This document shows positions 1 through 10,180 of a DNA stretch of 64,000 nt, in pieces. Made by a program: the position numbers and the translations under genes. This DNA comes from Siphonodentalium dalli (lineage: Eukaryota > Mollusca > Scaphopoda > Gadilida > Siphonodentaliidae). Positions within the stretch are counted from its first letter, which is position 1. Every line of letters begins with the position of its first letter. The notes below the pieces were generated by a model. The model ran no database searches, had not been told where the DNA came from, and worked only from the letters and a program-made list of their open reading frames with translations. The DNA lies in assembly GCA_032622095.1 (NCBI GenBank), contig CP136063.1, positions 62,757,897 through 62,821,896 of the forward strand, written 5' to 3'.

Positions 1-505
1 TTTTATATTTCTCGGATTTTCTCCTCTCTTAAATGTTGTTGGTTCTGCAAAGTATGTTCTGAATATGGAGATGCCAGTGTAAACCAACGAAGAGAGGATG
101 GAATCGACCCTAAAGAGCATCCGGGTAGGGTATTTACAGGCCACGAAACATATACATTTGTCTACTGTCCACCGACAATTTGTTGAATCTTCTTTTGGAC
201 AGGAGGAATCTACCCGGGAAAGGAACAGGTGGGTTATTATGAAATTCCTTGAAACAGCTTACTTTCTTGTTAACCCTTAAGCGCCGATATACGACTTCTC
301 TGACTTTTTAAAATTTCGCGGTAAAATTCTGTATTCCCGAAGTTGCTTAACTTCGGTGATCACACAAAGAGTCTAACGAACCTGACCAAGTGATCTAGAC
401 CTCTCGATCAGAGAAGTCTTCGGCCTTCTATATTTACAACGCGACCGCTACACTACTCCCGAGGAATATATGGGATATATAAATATCCCATTGCAGTTCT
501 TAACG
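1..505. other. Unassigned sequence
   Basis: I see no recognisable gene here. Short open frames exist on the plus strand (98-280) but carry no motif I know. Base composition is more GC-balanced than most of the window, which fits old retroelement sequence leading into the LTR-like part downstream, but that is only inference. Confidence 0.4.
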
Positions 506-507
506 AA

Positions 508-622
508 TGCCGGCTGATACGGACCCTGGCTCTTACGGACCCTGGCTCTTACGGACCCTGGCTCATACGGACCTCCGGCTGATACGGACCCTGGCTTATA
601 CGGACCCTCGGCTTATACGGAC
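508..622. repeat. Short tandem repeat, about 18-bp unit
   Basis: About six imperfect copies of a unit built on TACGGACCCTGGCT are arranged head to tail, with variants of CTTACGG, CATACGG and GATACGG between them. Confidence 0.8.
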
Positions 623-902
623 AAGTACAAGGATCCGGGAACAGTAACCCCGTAGACGACAAACGAGGGCTGAGAGGGAAGCAGTGGGTGAGAGGGAAAG
701 AGTGTCTGGACTTAGAAAGGAATTACGGGACAGACTGGGGGACCAAAGGAGGGTCGAACAAGAAAATATGGTACCCGAGACCACAAAGCCAAAATCATAA
801 ATGGAAAGTTAAATATTATTCCAAAAAAAAAATTGGAAACGTGCCTCGTCCAAGAAGTAATATGTGATATATCTTGAAATTGTATTGTGTATAAAAGTCT
901 CA

Positions 903-1260
903 GTAGGGGGGAGTGTGGCGGAGCTGGCTCTTGGCGTGTCATTCTTGAGGATGTCAACTTCTGGGGTGTCCCGACTGATTCCGACTTCGGTCGGAGTTCC
1001 TCAGGTCAGTCCGGCAATTGACTGTAAATAGAGTTATTTCCCTTTGCTTGAATGCGACACGTTGCAAGCCTGCTCCGCCTTGATTACTGCATACCGCTGA
1101 TGTTCTGCATTGTCGGGATGCATCGGAATAATCCTCTGGGTTGTCCGGACGTGTCGCGGCAGTGCGGATGCATAGAGTATTGCACACATATATAATTCTG
1201 GGGTAACTACCTGTATAGTATATTCACACCACACTTTTGGCCTTTTGTAAAACAGTTACC
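903..1260 (+). mobile_element. LTR-like remnant after a polypurine run
   Basis: A polypurine run (AGGGGGGAG) is followed at once by TGTGGCGGAG, the arrangement expected where a retrotransposon polypurine tract meets a 3' LTR starting with TG. The following 350 bases are more GC-rich than the surroundings. A second purine run (AAAAGGGGGAGTG, near 1561) is followed by TGATAACC and could be the same kind of junction. I see no partner LTR and no intact pol frame, so this may be a solo or truncated LTR of a Gypsy-like element. The family is not established. Confidence 0.35.
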
Positions 1261-1679
1261 CTAAGTAATGAAATTCATTCTACCTCTTGGTGGTTACCTG
1301 GTATAACACCTGGAACAAAGTTTTGACTCATCAACCAGTTCCTTGCTATATCTTACCTAGGCACAAAAACTTAAACACTTTAAGTTAGTTGCCTTACATC
1401 TCAGTCAAAAGCTTGACACATCAAGCTAGACTCGAGACCTAAATAATCTTTTGGAGCGTTTGGTCATCGTTAAAATCCCCTACCAGACCAGAAATTGAAT
1501 GTATTTTCTTGACAATATAATTATTTACTTTCAATCCTCTCAGTAATGTCCAAAATTGACCAAAAGGGGGAGTGATAACCCTGAAAAATACCTTGGTGCC
1601 CCCGAGACAAGATATAATATAATAATAAAAGCATCAGCAGTTACAATATTAACTGTTCTCCAATAAAGCAACATTAACA

Positions 1680-2157
1680 ATGATTAAACTACAAGAAAAC
1701 TCAAGCAGCAAATGTCACTTTGTATGGGAATCATCGAAATACTCGCCCGCTGCCACAAAAAAGGCTATTATAAAAACATGGCTGATGACAGATACTTATC
1801 TACTACAAATCAATAGAAAAAGATTCAGGCAAAACCTCATCTCTGCCAAATGTCCACTCTGCAAACTAAATGATGAGGACAGAACACATTTCGTGTCACA
1901 ATGCACGAGCACTAACAACCAACGACAATGCTACATACAAAAACTCAGATTATGTCTCCCAAAAATCATTACTGACATACAATATTGACCAACCAGACCT
2001 CTTAACTCAGTTAACTATAGACTGCACAAAATTTGAAAGTTGGAAACTTACTGATATAGAGAAAAGACAAATTGAAAAATTGGCAAGAATTTTTTTATAC
2101 TCAATCCATGTGCGCAGAGTAAACATTCTAAAAACAGAAACAGACAAGCACATATAA
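1680..2157 (+). pseudogene. LINE reverse-transcriptase C-terminal fragment, frameshifted
   Basis: The first frame (1680-1988) reads into CPLCKLNDEDRTHFVSQC, a C-x2-C...H-x4-C knuckle of the type that ends many non-LTR retrotransposon ORF2 proteins, preceded by the TWLMTDTYLLQINRKRFR segment. It closes at a stop at 1986-1988. A second frame overlapping it (to 2157) continues as a lysine-rich helix (KRQIEKLARIFLYSI), so a single-base shift near 1970 best explains both. No endonuclease or RT catalytic core lies upstream, as expected for a 5'-truncated LINE insertion. The clade cannot be set from this piece. Confidence 0.6.
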
Positions 2158-2496
2158 CTCAGCAAACTAACCGAGCTGTACAGGCAAGACAACTACTTGT
2201 AAATATTCTTGTCAATATGACAAATTTTAACTAACACAGTAATCTTAAAAACAAAACAAAAATATACATGTACAATTTTATATATGAAAGCTCAACTCAA
2301 AAGCTCTTATGTGTTAATTTACACACACAATAATCTCTTAATATAATTATACACTATTACCACAATTTTATCAACTCTTTTATCATTATCACAGTTTTAC
2401 CTGGTTTTACTAGACTTTTTTTACTACCATTATTTTATATACCCAATATAATGGTGTGCTCCTCACCTAAAGGAGGGAATTCCACAACAACCAAGC

Positions 2497-3880
2497 ATGC
2501 TAACTGATGACATAATAGAACTCATAGTGACACAAATTTATACTCAACATAAGGAAAAGGTGAATCAGAAATTGAAAAAAATTGGACATTTACAGATGCT
2601 GAAGAAATTCGTGCTTTCATTGGAATCCTAATTGGGCAAGGACTTGTCCAGTTACCGTCGATACGTGACTACTGGAGCACAAATTGTTGGCTTCGAGCTC
2701 CGAAAATTGCTGGAGTTATGAAAAGGGACAGATTTGAAGCAATTATGCACTTTTTACACCTGAATAATAATGAAAAGGACAATGATCGCCCATTTTTGAA
2801 TATGTTGGCAACACAGTTTATAAAACATTACAACCCACATAAACCATTGAGCATCGACGAAAGTATGATTGGCTTCAAAGGTCGTTCGTTTATGAAGCAA
2901 TGGATGCCGAAATAGCCCATCAAATGAGGGTTCAAGATCTGGGCGATGGCCTGCCCCCTCACCGGTTATACTTATGCCTTTGATCCGTATACTGGAAAAG
3001 ATGATTCAACTGGAAGTGATAATTTAGGATCAAATATTGTAACAAAACTTGCTGCAGTGTTGCCTTACAATAAAGACAATTACATTATTCACTGTGACCG
3101 GTATTTCATGTCTGTTAGTTTGACGGAGAATCTACCTCTAAATAAAATATACATCTGCGGCACCATCAATAGTAATCGTGTGGGTTTGCCAAAAGCTCTG
3201 ACTGACAAGAAAGCTTTGAAATCATTATCACGTGGTGAAAGCTTAGTAAGACAAAGAGGGAAACTAATTGCCGTCGTCTGCAAAAAGACAACAAGACCAT
3301 CCACATGGTTTCCAGTGCTTACCCGGCTGCAGGCGACACAACATGTAACCGGAAAAATAAGTCCGGAAAACAGATTGTTTATCCCATTCCACCAATGACA
3401 AAGGCTTATAATATGGGAATGGGTGGCGTGGACCTTTCGGACCAGTACTTGAGTTATTATGTTGTCGGATTTCCAACAAAAAATGGTGGCCGAGGTACTT
3501 CTTCCACTTCATCAACCTGGCTATTGTGAACGCCTACCTGCTATTCAAGGGCGTCCACCCTGATGGGGCTTACAAGTATAACCATGACGATCACAAAAAA
3601 TTCACACTGGCTCTCTGTGATCAGCTGACCGGCAAATATTCAGCAAGGCGTAGGAATAGCAGTATAGAACTTGTAGTTATTCCGAACAATAGAAAGCTCA
3701 TACACAAATATGAGAAGTTCAACACTCGTATACAACAGTGCAGGGGGTGTGTGGACAGGGCTAAGGAACTGAGGTCTCAAGGTTTACCTACAAGGAGGCC
3801 TAGGGAATGAATCGTATTATGGCTGTAAAGTCTGTGGCAAGCACCTGTACAGAGACTGTTATACTGTTTCACACAGATAA
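2497..3880 (+). pseudogene. piggyBac-family transposase, multiply broken
   Basis: This is a DDE transposase that cuts and pastes at TTAA. The sequence shows the family core in order: an N-terminal helical part (FIGILIGQGLVQLPSIRDYW, near 2610), the first catalytic Asp in SIDESMIGFKGR (near 2850), the second in IHCDRYFMS (near 3085), the paired Asp motif GGVDLSDQ (near 3425), and a C-terminal zinc ribbon YGCKVCGKHLYRDC (3818-3860). Catalytic residues are all present, but the frame is destroyed: a shift in the poly-A run near 2580, two in-frame stops at 2913-2915 and 2925-2927 (the second where the family has Trp), a shift near 3340, a one-A deletion near 3487, and another shift before the zinc ribbon. 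I could not find its terminal repeats. It is not active, but relatives could have moved the TTAA-flanked MITEs seen elsewhere in the window. Confidence 0.9.
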
Positions 3881-4679
3881 TTTATGTGGTTCTTTCTCTT
3901 CCCGGTGCATAAGTAAAATAATTTTGTTTCCAGGTGAGAAAATTCAAGTTTTCTCGTTTACAATGGATACAGGTACACAAACTGCCTACTACATGTACCG
4001 AACAATTTACCTGACGTATTTGTGTGAATATAACAGTTTATGCATTTCTTGGTTTATCTTTACAAACTGAATATAGCAGATTTCTAGCAATGTCCATGAT
4101 ACATTCTTTGTTCAAGTTCCAATACCAAAATAATATATACTGTAGCTACATGTTATGTGTAAAGCTTATGCACCTCTTCTAGAAAGTATCACCTGTAATT
4201 ATGATGTGGACATCAAAATATACATGTAGTGATGAGAGAGACACATTTCATTATTGTTCATACATGCTCATATTTAGACGTACATAAATAATTACTTGTT
4301 TGAAGTCGTTTAGTTCATTTTATTATTATTATATACCTGTTCTCAGGTAAATGTCAGGTAATATACCCCAGGTGTGTTATGGAGTCTATCAGTCTGGAAC
4401 AACCTGTACCCAATACCTACTATATGTAGTATCTAAATTATGACAGATATGAGGTGGGATTGTAAGAAAACAACAACATATATCTTGAGAAAATACCTTT
4501 ATTTCATAATGAAACATGTCCTGCATTAGCCCTGGATCTCGAAATCTCAGCACTCGTTAGTCTTGTCACCTGCTGCTCAGGTATTGATCTGTACCCATGC
4601 CCAATGATGGAAAATGATCAAAATTGATTATACTTGCCAAGATTTATCAAATATACTAACAGGCCTCTCATTATCTCTT
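3881..4679. other. Unassigned AT-rich sequence
   Basis: No gene or repeat structure recognised. This probably includes the 3' flank of the piggyBac copy. Confidence 0.4.
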
Positions 4680-4864
4680 CGGCGGCCTCGTCAACAACCA
4701 CGCGACCACACAGCGGGTTCCGGTCAAGAGGACTCAATCCGGGATCTGGAACGTGCATCTAAGCCGCGATTTCCGGTTGACCGATACGGAGGGCTGATCG
4801 AGTGCACCGCTGACCTTAGCGGCTTCCGGTATCGATTTCAAGGTTATTGTCATAGGGATTCAAA
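4680..4864 (+). promoter_or_regulatory. CpG-rich promoter-like stretch
   Basis: About 185 bases are strikingly richer in G, C and CpG than the AT-rich flanks (for example ACCACGCGACC, TAAGCCGCG, GGTTGACCGATACGG). It lies directly before the ATG at 4865 of a zinc-finger-like exon that ends in a good splice donor. That layout suggests a promoter and 5' UTR. I see no TATA box, and no transcription evidence is available. Confidence 0.35.
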
Positions 4865-5066
4865 ATGGGCGATCCCGACCGGCCGGTCTTTAAGAAAGAC
4901 AAAACAATTCTTGTCTCTACGTTTGACAAATTTACTTTTAAAGACAACTTTGAAATTAAAACAACAGTTGATGATAAAGGTCGGTCATTTGTCACGAAGG
5001 CATACTGCAAACTATGTCGAGGAAATGCATCAACATTAATCTCTGCAGGTCGGAAAGGAATAATCA
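4865..5066 (+). CDS. First-exon candidate, CxxC zinc-finger-like N-terminus
   Basis: The open frame starts at an ATG, runs about 67 codons through FDKFTFKDNFEIKT and SFVTKAYCKLCRGNAS, and reaches A|GTGAGT at 5067, a good 5' splice site. The AYCKLC pair resembles the first half of TTF/BED-like fingers that open hAT-derived or ZNF862-like proteins in invertebrates, but the second half of the finger would have to be in another exon, which I did not find. A second possible donor is CTCTGCAG|GTCGG near 5049. The longer frame at 4614-5039 overlaps in another phase and looks like a shadow. Confidence 0.4.
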
Positions 5067-6087
5067 GTGAGTAAACATAGTAAATCTTAATCACATGCCA
5101 CATGGCTTCTATCAACAATGAGTGATAAATCATTAATATTTTATAATATAATACAAAGGCATTGAATGCAACTACCAACTTAGGCAAGTTACCAACTGAT
5201 AATATTATTATTAGTATAATAATAAGTATATTAAATTATTATAAAATTGGTAAATACTAAATCTGTAAATATGATCAAAATCATCAAATATAAATTTAAT
5301 TATTTAACTTAGAAGGCCTGTGACTGTGACTGTGAGGCTGTGTCTGTGAGTGTGATCTTTTGTTTATTATGTTCTGATAATTTGCACTTAGTGACATTGA
5401 CAAATTGTCACTCAGTCTCATAGTATGACTCATTATCCCCAACGAACAAAAGCAGCCTCGCAAATTCTTTTGCGGGGCCTCCTTGGCAGCCTCGCACTGA
5501 TTTTGATAATGCGAGGCCTGTACTAAATACATATATAATAAAGCATAGCAAACTGATGCACATCATGGATATAACTGTTTCTCAGTAGTTTACCTGTTAA
5601 TTACAGGTGCAAATTGCAGGTAAGGATCAGGTTGTTCCGATCAATTGGTATCAAATTTTTTATAGACTGTCCATTTACCTTCAAAATGACACCTGGGGCT
5701 TCATTATATCTCAACCCAGTCTCATACCCCAGGTTCACAAGCAATAGTACCCTATTATTAGTAGTTTTCTATGAAATCTCCAGGCCTTTAAGAGTTAAGA
5801 AGAAATGGGATGTTACTGCAAATTTGAAGAGGTAGTTGAATTAATTGGGAAGCTGGGAGACATGGACATTGGTTCTCACATTGCCAAATCAAGTACCAGT
5901 GCGACATATCTGTCAAAAACATCTGATGATGGTGGCAGTGAATGCCGGGTCTGTTATAAGAGGCCGCAAAAAGGGAAGAGATCTTTGTGAGACTCGAGAA
6001 GCCGATCCGGGTGACTGACGTCCATCAGTATCATCCAATGCGGTCGCATGTCGGAGACAATCGGGCTTCAAGACTTCTTGGCTCCAA
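5067..6087. other. Mostly unassigned; small hairpins near 5450-5525
   Basis: The stretch is AT-rich. Two short stem-loops built on CCTCGCA and TGCGAGG lie between 5453 and 5520. A frame at 5805-5990 includes a CRVC pair, and 5640-6000 has patches of coding-like composition that may belong to the OTU/vertnin-like remnant that follows, but I cannot join them. Confidence 0.35.
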
Positions 6088-6425
6088 TGGAATGGTTCTA
6101 TTCCAATTGCTGTTCGTGATGATGGAAATTGCTTGTTGAATGCTGTCTGTTCTGTATGGTGTCGAGTCTGTCTAATAAATCGTTCTATGAAAAGGCTCCT
6201 AGTCAGATTCCGGTTGTGAGTCCGTCACTCGATGATGACATTGTTGCTTGTGCCCAGGATGGAGGAGGCCAAAATTTATGGTCCTCCGCCTGGACCATGC
6301 ATGCTGTGTCTTCGGTGATTGGACGACCAGTGAAATCGGTTTATCGGACAAAGAATGGACCCGGGGATGCGAACATACACATTATTAAATACTGTGTTCC
6401 GTCCCCATGTCGGTTCTCGAAGGAC
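6088..6425 (+). pseudogene. OTU/vertnin-like domain remnant, frameshifted
   Basis: One frame gives WNGSIPIAVRDDGNCLLNAV (6088-6147). The DGNCLxNAV motif is the catalytic Asp-Gly-x-Cys loop of OTU-type cysteine proteases and of vertnin-like proteins. A second frame, entered by a shift near 6160, continues with SPSLDDDIVACAQDGG and WSSAWTMHAVSSVIGRPVKS, which I recall from vertnin-like proteins repeated in marine invertebrate genomes. The two frames fit head to tail as one broken domain. No complete start or end is visible. The assignment is from motif memory and is moderate at best. Confidence 0.5.
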
Positions 6426-6431
6426 AACTAT

Positions 6432-6477
6432 CACAATTATATATACGCCAACCAATCAGGTCGTTTGCGCATGTGCG
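6432..6477 (+). promoter_or_regulatory. CCAAT box and NRF-1-like site before the OB-fold first-exon candidate
   Basis: A TATATATA-like run (near 6437), ACCAATCAG (6451-6459) and TGCGCATGTGCG (6466-6477, one mismatch from the NRF-1 palindrome) sit about 110-150 bases before the ATG at 6586. Position and spacing suit a promoter. This is inference from motifs only. Confidence 0.35.
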
Positions 6478-6585
6478 AACTGTCCACCCAACAGTTGTGC
6501 TTTAGCTTCAACAAAATAAAGTCACATCAATTTCTTCGCAAAGTAAAAAAATTACTGGCACGTGTTTGCTGACTACGAAGAAAAT

Positions 6586-6887
6586 ATGTCACAAAAAGAA
6601 CCCAACGGAGTTGGGATCCTACCTATAAATACTGAAGCAGCTTCACAGAAGCCAGCGCTGACCAGCAGTACCAAAGGGAAGCAAAAAGTAACGGTGTCGA
6701 CTGCTGTTACAAATTCTACCTCGAAATTGGAAATTAGACCGAGGCCACAACCTGCAGGCGACTCGATGAGCGCCGAAATTCTAAAACAACTCATCAAATT
6801 GCTGAAACGCAGCAGGCACAGGGTGGTATTTGTTTGATGAATAAAGTTGAAAAATTGTGCACAAACACATCAGATGAAATAAATAAG
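6586..6887 (+). CDS. Candidate first exon of the OB-fold gene, one frameshift
   Basis: From the ATG (MSQKEPNGVG) the frame runs through a Ser/Thr/Lys-rich, probably disordered segment to SMSAEILKQLI. Near 6797 the plausible frame shifts by one base and continues as IAETQQAQGG, then MNKVEKLCTNTSDEINK, ending at AAG|GTAGGG (donor at 6888) in phase 0. The next good exon downstream (12475) also begins in phase 0. If joined, this gives a low-complexity tail followed by a helix leading to the OB fold. The shift means either a sequencing error, a null allele or a decayed copy. The link to the downstream exons is inferred from phase and order only. Confidence 0.4.
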
Positions 6888-8221
6888 GTAGGGTGGCATC
6901 GGAATGACTTACGGAACATATGAGCATTTATAGGTTATGTCATCATGTTTAAGTACACATTCGCAACAAATTAATGCTCCAAAATATTGATTTTATAAGG
7001 TCAAAGGCCTCTGATCAGACCGGGAGATTGACAACCCAATTTATTCGGTATATTTCGCTAGTTTCCGTTAGGATATCTCAACTTTGATTCATTCAATTTC
7101 CCCCGAGTTATATGGCAAATGAAAGGGACACACCTGAGGATATTTTGGCTGTAATTTCTATAATTTAGTATGGTTTTGATAGTTTGTGTGGTTTTAGCCA
7201 AAATCGATCATTGGATCCTTTACACTGGTATAGTCTGTATCAAACTAGTAATAGTAATAGTTCAAAGTTGAAGGTATATTTGTCTGCTTGTTGCACATTA
7301 GTGACACTACAGTCATAAACACAAGCCAATGTGTTTATTGTGTAATTGATCTGCTGTGTGTGCATTCATCACTTGTTTCAAAGCAACTCTCCTGTGCGCT
7401 TCAGAAGAGATTTCTGGGTAACTGGAAATTAAATCTTTATGAAAGAGCTTTTGCCCCTGGTATAGTGTTATCATCCACAGGAACCATGTTCCCTCCCATG
7501 GGTTTAGCACATATTAAAATCATTTCAATGTTACAATTTTGCTTTTTTCATTCCATTGGAACAGACTGAACAAGATACACATTACCTAGAGTGATTCTAG
7601 CAAACCTAATATTATCAAGGAATTTAGTGCTTTTTCCATGGAAAATGTCATCAATGTAATCCAAGATAAAGATGGGAAGATAAATCGGGATAACCTTGAT
7701 CTAATATGTTGATTTTGATATTAAAATTTCTTGGAAAAATAATTTTCATAAAAACTGAATAAATGTCGTTCTCCAATATTAAACACACGTATCTATTATT
7801 TTAATGATGTTCATTACTCTGCTCAAGAGAAGACATGCTAATTTAGTGGTTTTTCGAAAGCAACGCGTGTTGGATTTGGCATGAATTCCAATCGATTTCT
7901 GCTGCGAATGACCTTCCCAAATATAGAAACATATTTTGGGGAAATCCCAAAGATTAATTTTACGAGTGCCGTTTCTAGAGTCCCATCCCGCAGTTTGAAT
8001 GATCAATAAAGTTCGAAAACAAGTTGAAAAACACAACAAACTCTCTTGAAAACAAATATTTGGCACCCGGAATATGAATATTGAGTGGATTTCCTATCTA
8101 AAGATATTCATCTTATTTCTTTCCATAAATAGTAAGTGAATCGGCTAGCCATTTCTTTGTGCCCATTTTTGCATTTTCGTGTCATTTCCCTAAACACGAT
8201 GCGAAATACATGCTTGCGACG
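6888..8221. other. Intron-like unassigned sequence
   Basis: AT-rich with no domain I recognise. The minus-strand frame at 7779-8066 has no known motif. Confidence 0.4.
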
Positions 8222-8503
8222 TCGTTATTTGTCCAAAAAATTTTTTATCCAACATATTGTCAGGCCTCATGATAAAATACTGTTTGTTTTTTGTAAGGGG
8301 AGTTACAGTAATGCTCTAATCAATCAACTCCTTTAACCACAGCAGAATTATGGGTAACTTTTCGTTATTTGTCCAAAAAAACAATTTATCCAACATATTG
8401 TCAGGCCTCATGATAAAATACTGTTTGTTTTTTGTAAGGGGAGTTACAGTAATGCTCTAATCAATCAACTCCTTTAACCACAGCAGAATTATGGGTAACT
8501 TTT
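8222..8503. repeat. Tandem duplication, about 140 bp x2
   Basis: Copies 8222-8362 and 8363-8503 are nearly identical. Each ends in the first 60 bases of the TACAGTAATGC foldback MITE, so the duplication captured one MITE arm and its flank. Confidence 0.9.
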
Positions 8504-8663
8504 CAGGATTTAGTCGGAAATATGGCTTGTTGCCATTCATCGGAAAGCTCTCGGCGAGAGCTTTCCGATGAATGGCAACAAGCCATATTTCCAACTAATT
8601 CCTGAAAAGTTACCCATAATTATGCTGTGGTTAAAGGAGTCGATTAATTAGAGCATTACTGTA
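8445..8663. mobile_element. TACAGTAATGC foldback MITE, full copy
   Basis: The sequence is a long inverted repeat, almost fully self-complementary around CTCTCGGCGAGAG near 8550. The ends are TACAGTAATGC and GCATTACTGTA. Reading the outer TA as target duplication leaves CAGTAATGC termini, which fits a Tc1/mariner-type nonautonomous element. Four other copies or partial copies occur in the window (14302, 20336, 53373, 60837). Confidence 0.85.
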
Positions 8664-8805
8664 CTCTTTCATGCAATATGGCTAAAACATTGGCCGATAC
8701 TTTTCAAGTCTATAGTGATATGCAGACATATGTTCCCAAATATATATTACATCACATTTTCCTAACATGGATTGGGTAGATCTGTCTGTCATCATTCTTT
8801 TCCAG

Positions 8806-9081
8806 GCCAATTCTACCAACATCAACACTGGCAGATACACTGTTACAGTAATATGCTAACCTTGTTGGGGACCTTGAGGATGGCTACTTGAAGTTTGTAG
8901 TCAGGAGAGCGTCTGCTCTCGAGGATGCTATAAAAAATGTAGCCAGAGTGGAGAAGAGACTCATGCAGCCACTCATGGTCAGGTTCATATATAGGTGAGC
9001 CTGCTGTTTATGAAGGCGGACCATCAAGGGAACTGGGATATGAAAATCTGACCCAGTTTGCCAACTCATCTATGGTAGAAG
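8806..9081 (+). pseudogene. HECT E3 ligase N-lobe exon remnant (G2E3-like)
   Basis: After an acceptor (TTTTCCAG, ending 8805) one frame reads PILPTSTLADTL, a stop, then ANLVGDLEDGYLKF, RRASALEDAIKNV and MVRFI. A one-base shift near 8990 leads into GEPAVYEGGPSRELGYENL and a donor at GAAG|GTAAAT (9082). The order of an R-R-x2-x-L-E-D helix followed by V-x-F-I-G-E-P-A-V-x-x-G-G-P-x-R-E is the start of the HECT fold as seen in G2E3-like proteins amplified in molluscs and fish. The rest of the HECT domain, including the catalytic Cys, is absent. It sits in an intron of the OB-fold gene on the same strand. With a stop and a shift, it is a relic. Confidence 0.65.
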
Positions 9082-10077
9082 GTAAATGCATTGAAAGCAC
9101 TAGTGATTGTTAGTGATTCATAGTGGAAGTGAAATGCAGATGCTAGCTGTTCACATGCAACGGTGCATAATACAGATATTAAAAGTCAACATTTTTTTAT
9201 TTTTAAATTGAAGTTATAAATTTAAGAAATACAAGTTCATGTTATCTACATGTATCTATACAGGTACTCTACTAGTGCTATATCTTATTTCTGGTAACCA
9301 TGCATGTTTTATCTTGTTATTTAATCTTTTTATTGATGTTATAAATAAATCGATATTTGAAAATTAACAAGTGTTTAACGTTTTTCTTAAGTCTTCCCAC
9401 TTCTCCCTATTTTGGGCTGAAGTCTCCCTAAAATCTCCAGAGGGAGAAGTCACTTCTATTATCCCTGTTTTCAACCCCTAGCTTGGGCCTTGGTCCTATC
9501 TAAAGTGATGACTAAATCACACTATGTTTGTTTTCTGTGACATAATAATTACATCATGCCCATTCATGGGTAAGCCTGCAAATAGGGTTCCTGTCATTTT
9601 ATCTTTAACTGCAAAATCATTTAGACAGAACCCATATTTGACCATGATCTGTATACCAGAAATGAGATAAATGGCGATCAATTATTCAGGACAGAAACTA
9701 CCCTCGTTTGTGTGTCCCAGATGTGATGATCCGTTTTGGGCGATCTAGCTGTGAGGCAACTAAGGTAAGTGGAAGTGTGAGGGAGAATATTTAGAATCGT
9801 ACAGGCTTTCTACTGTAGCCAATAATGACTGTGCTGGTAATGCAAGTAACATGGATGTGGATCAGGCTTTCTACTGTAGCAAATAATGAGCAGATTAAGA
9901 GAGATAACCCAGTCTGGTTTTTAAATAAGGCTCTATGTATGTGTCGTCCACAGGCAGATTAAGGGAGATAACCCAGCCTGGTTGTTACTAGCAGACACTC
10001 TATACACAGTCTTACGAACATACTCCGTTTTCGTTTTTAACAATGGCGACCATTGAAGTTGGAATGTTTTATTTGCT
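9082..10077. other. Unassigned intron-like sequence with short duplications
   Basis: Near 9805 and 9862 the phrase CAGGCTTTCTACTGTAGC recurs, and GCAGATTAAG followed by GAGATAACCCAG appears twice near 9890-9975. No gene is recognised. AAG|GTAAGTGG at 9767 resembles a splice donor, but the frames before it are closed. Confidence 0.4.
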
Positions 10078-10140
10078 AAGCTTGAATGCTGTTTGAATTA
10101 AAGTATATAAGCTTGAATGCTGTTTGAATTAAAGTATATG
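10078..10140. repeat. 31-bp tandem duplication
   Basis: Two perfect head-to-tail copies of a unit beginning AAGCTTGAATGCTG lie about 40 bases before the ATG of the next ORF. Confidence 0.9.
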
Positions 10141-10180
10141 TTCAAAGATAGTACATCATCGAAAAAATATTCTTCCTGAA

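Noticed and set aside
2400-4000. Terminal repeats of the piggyBac copy
   Set aside because: I looked for TTAA followed by CCC-type ends on both sides and found no convincing inverted pair.
4614-5039. 141-codon ORF over the CpG-rich stretch
   Set aside because: It is out of phase with the better frame at 4865, has no motif, and its length follows from GC-rich composition.
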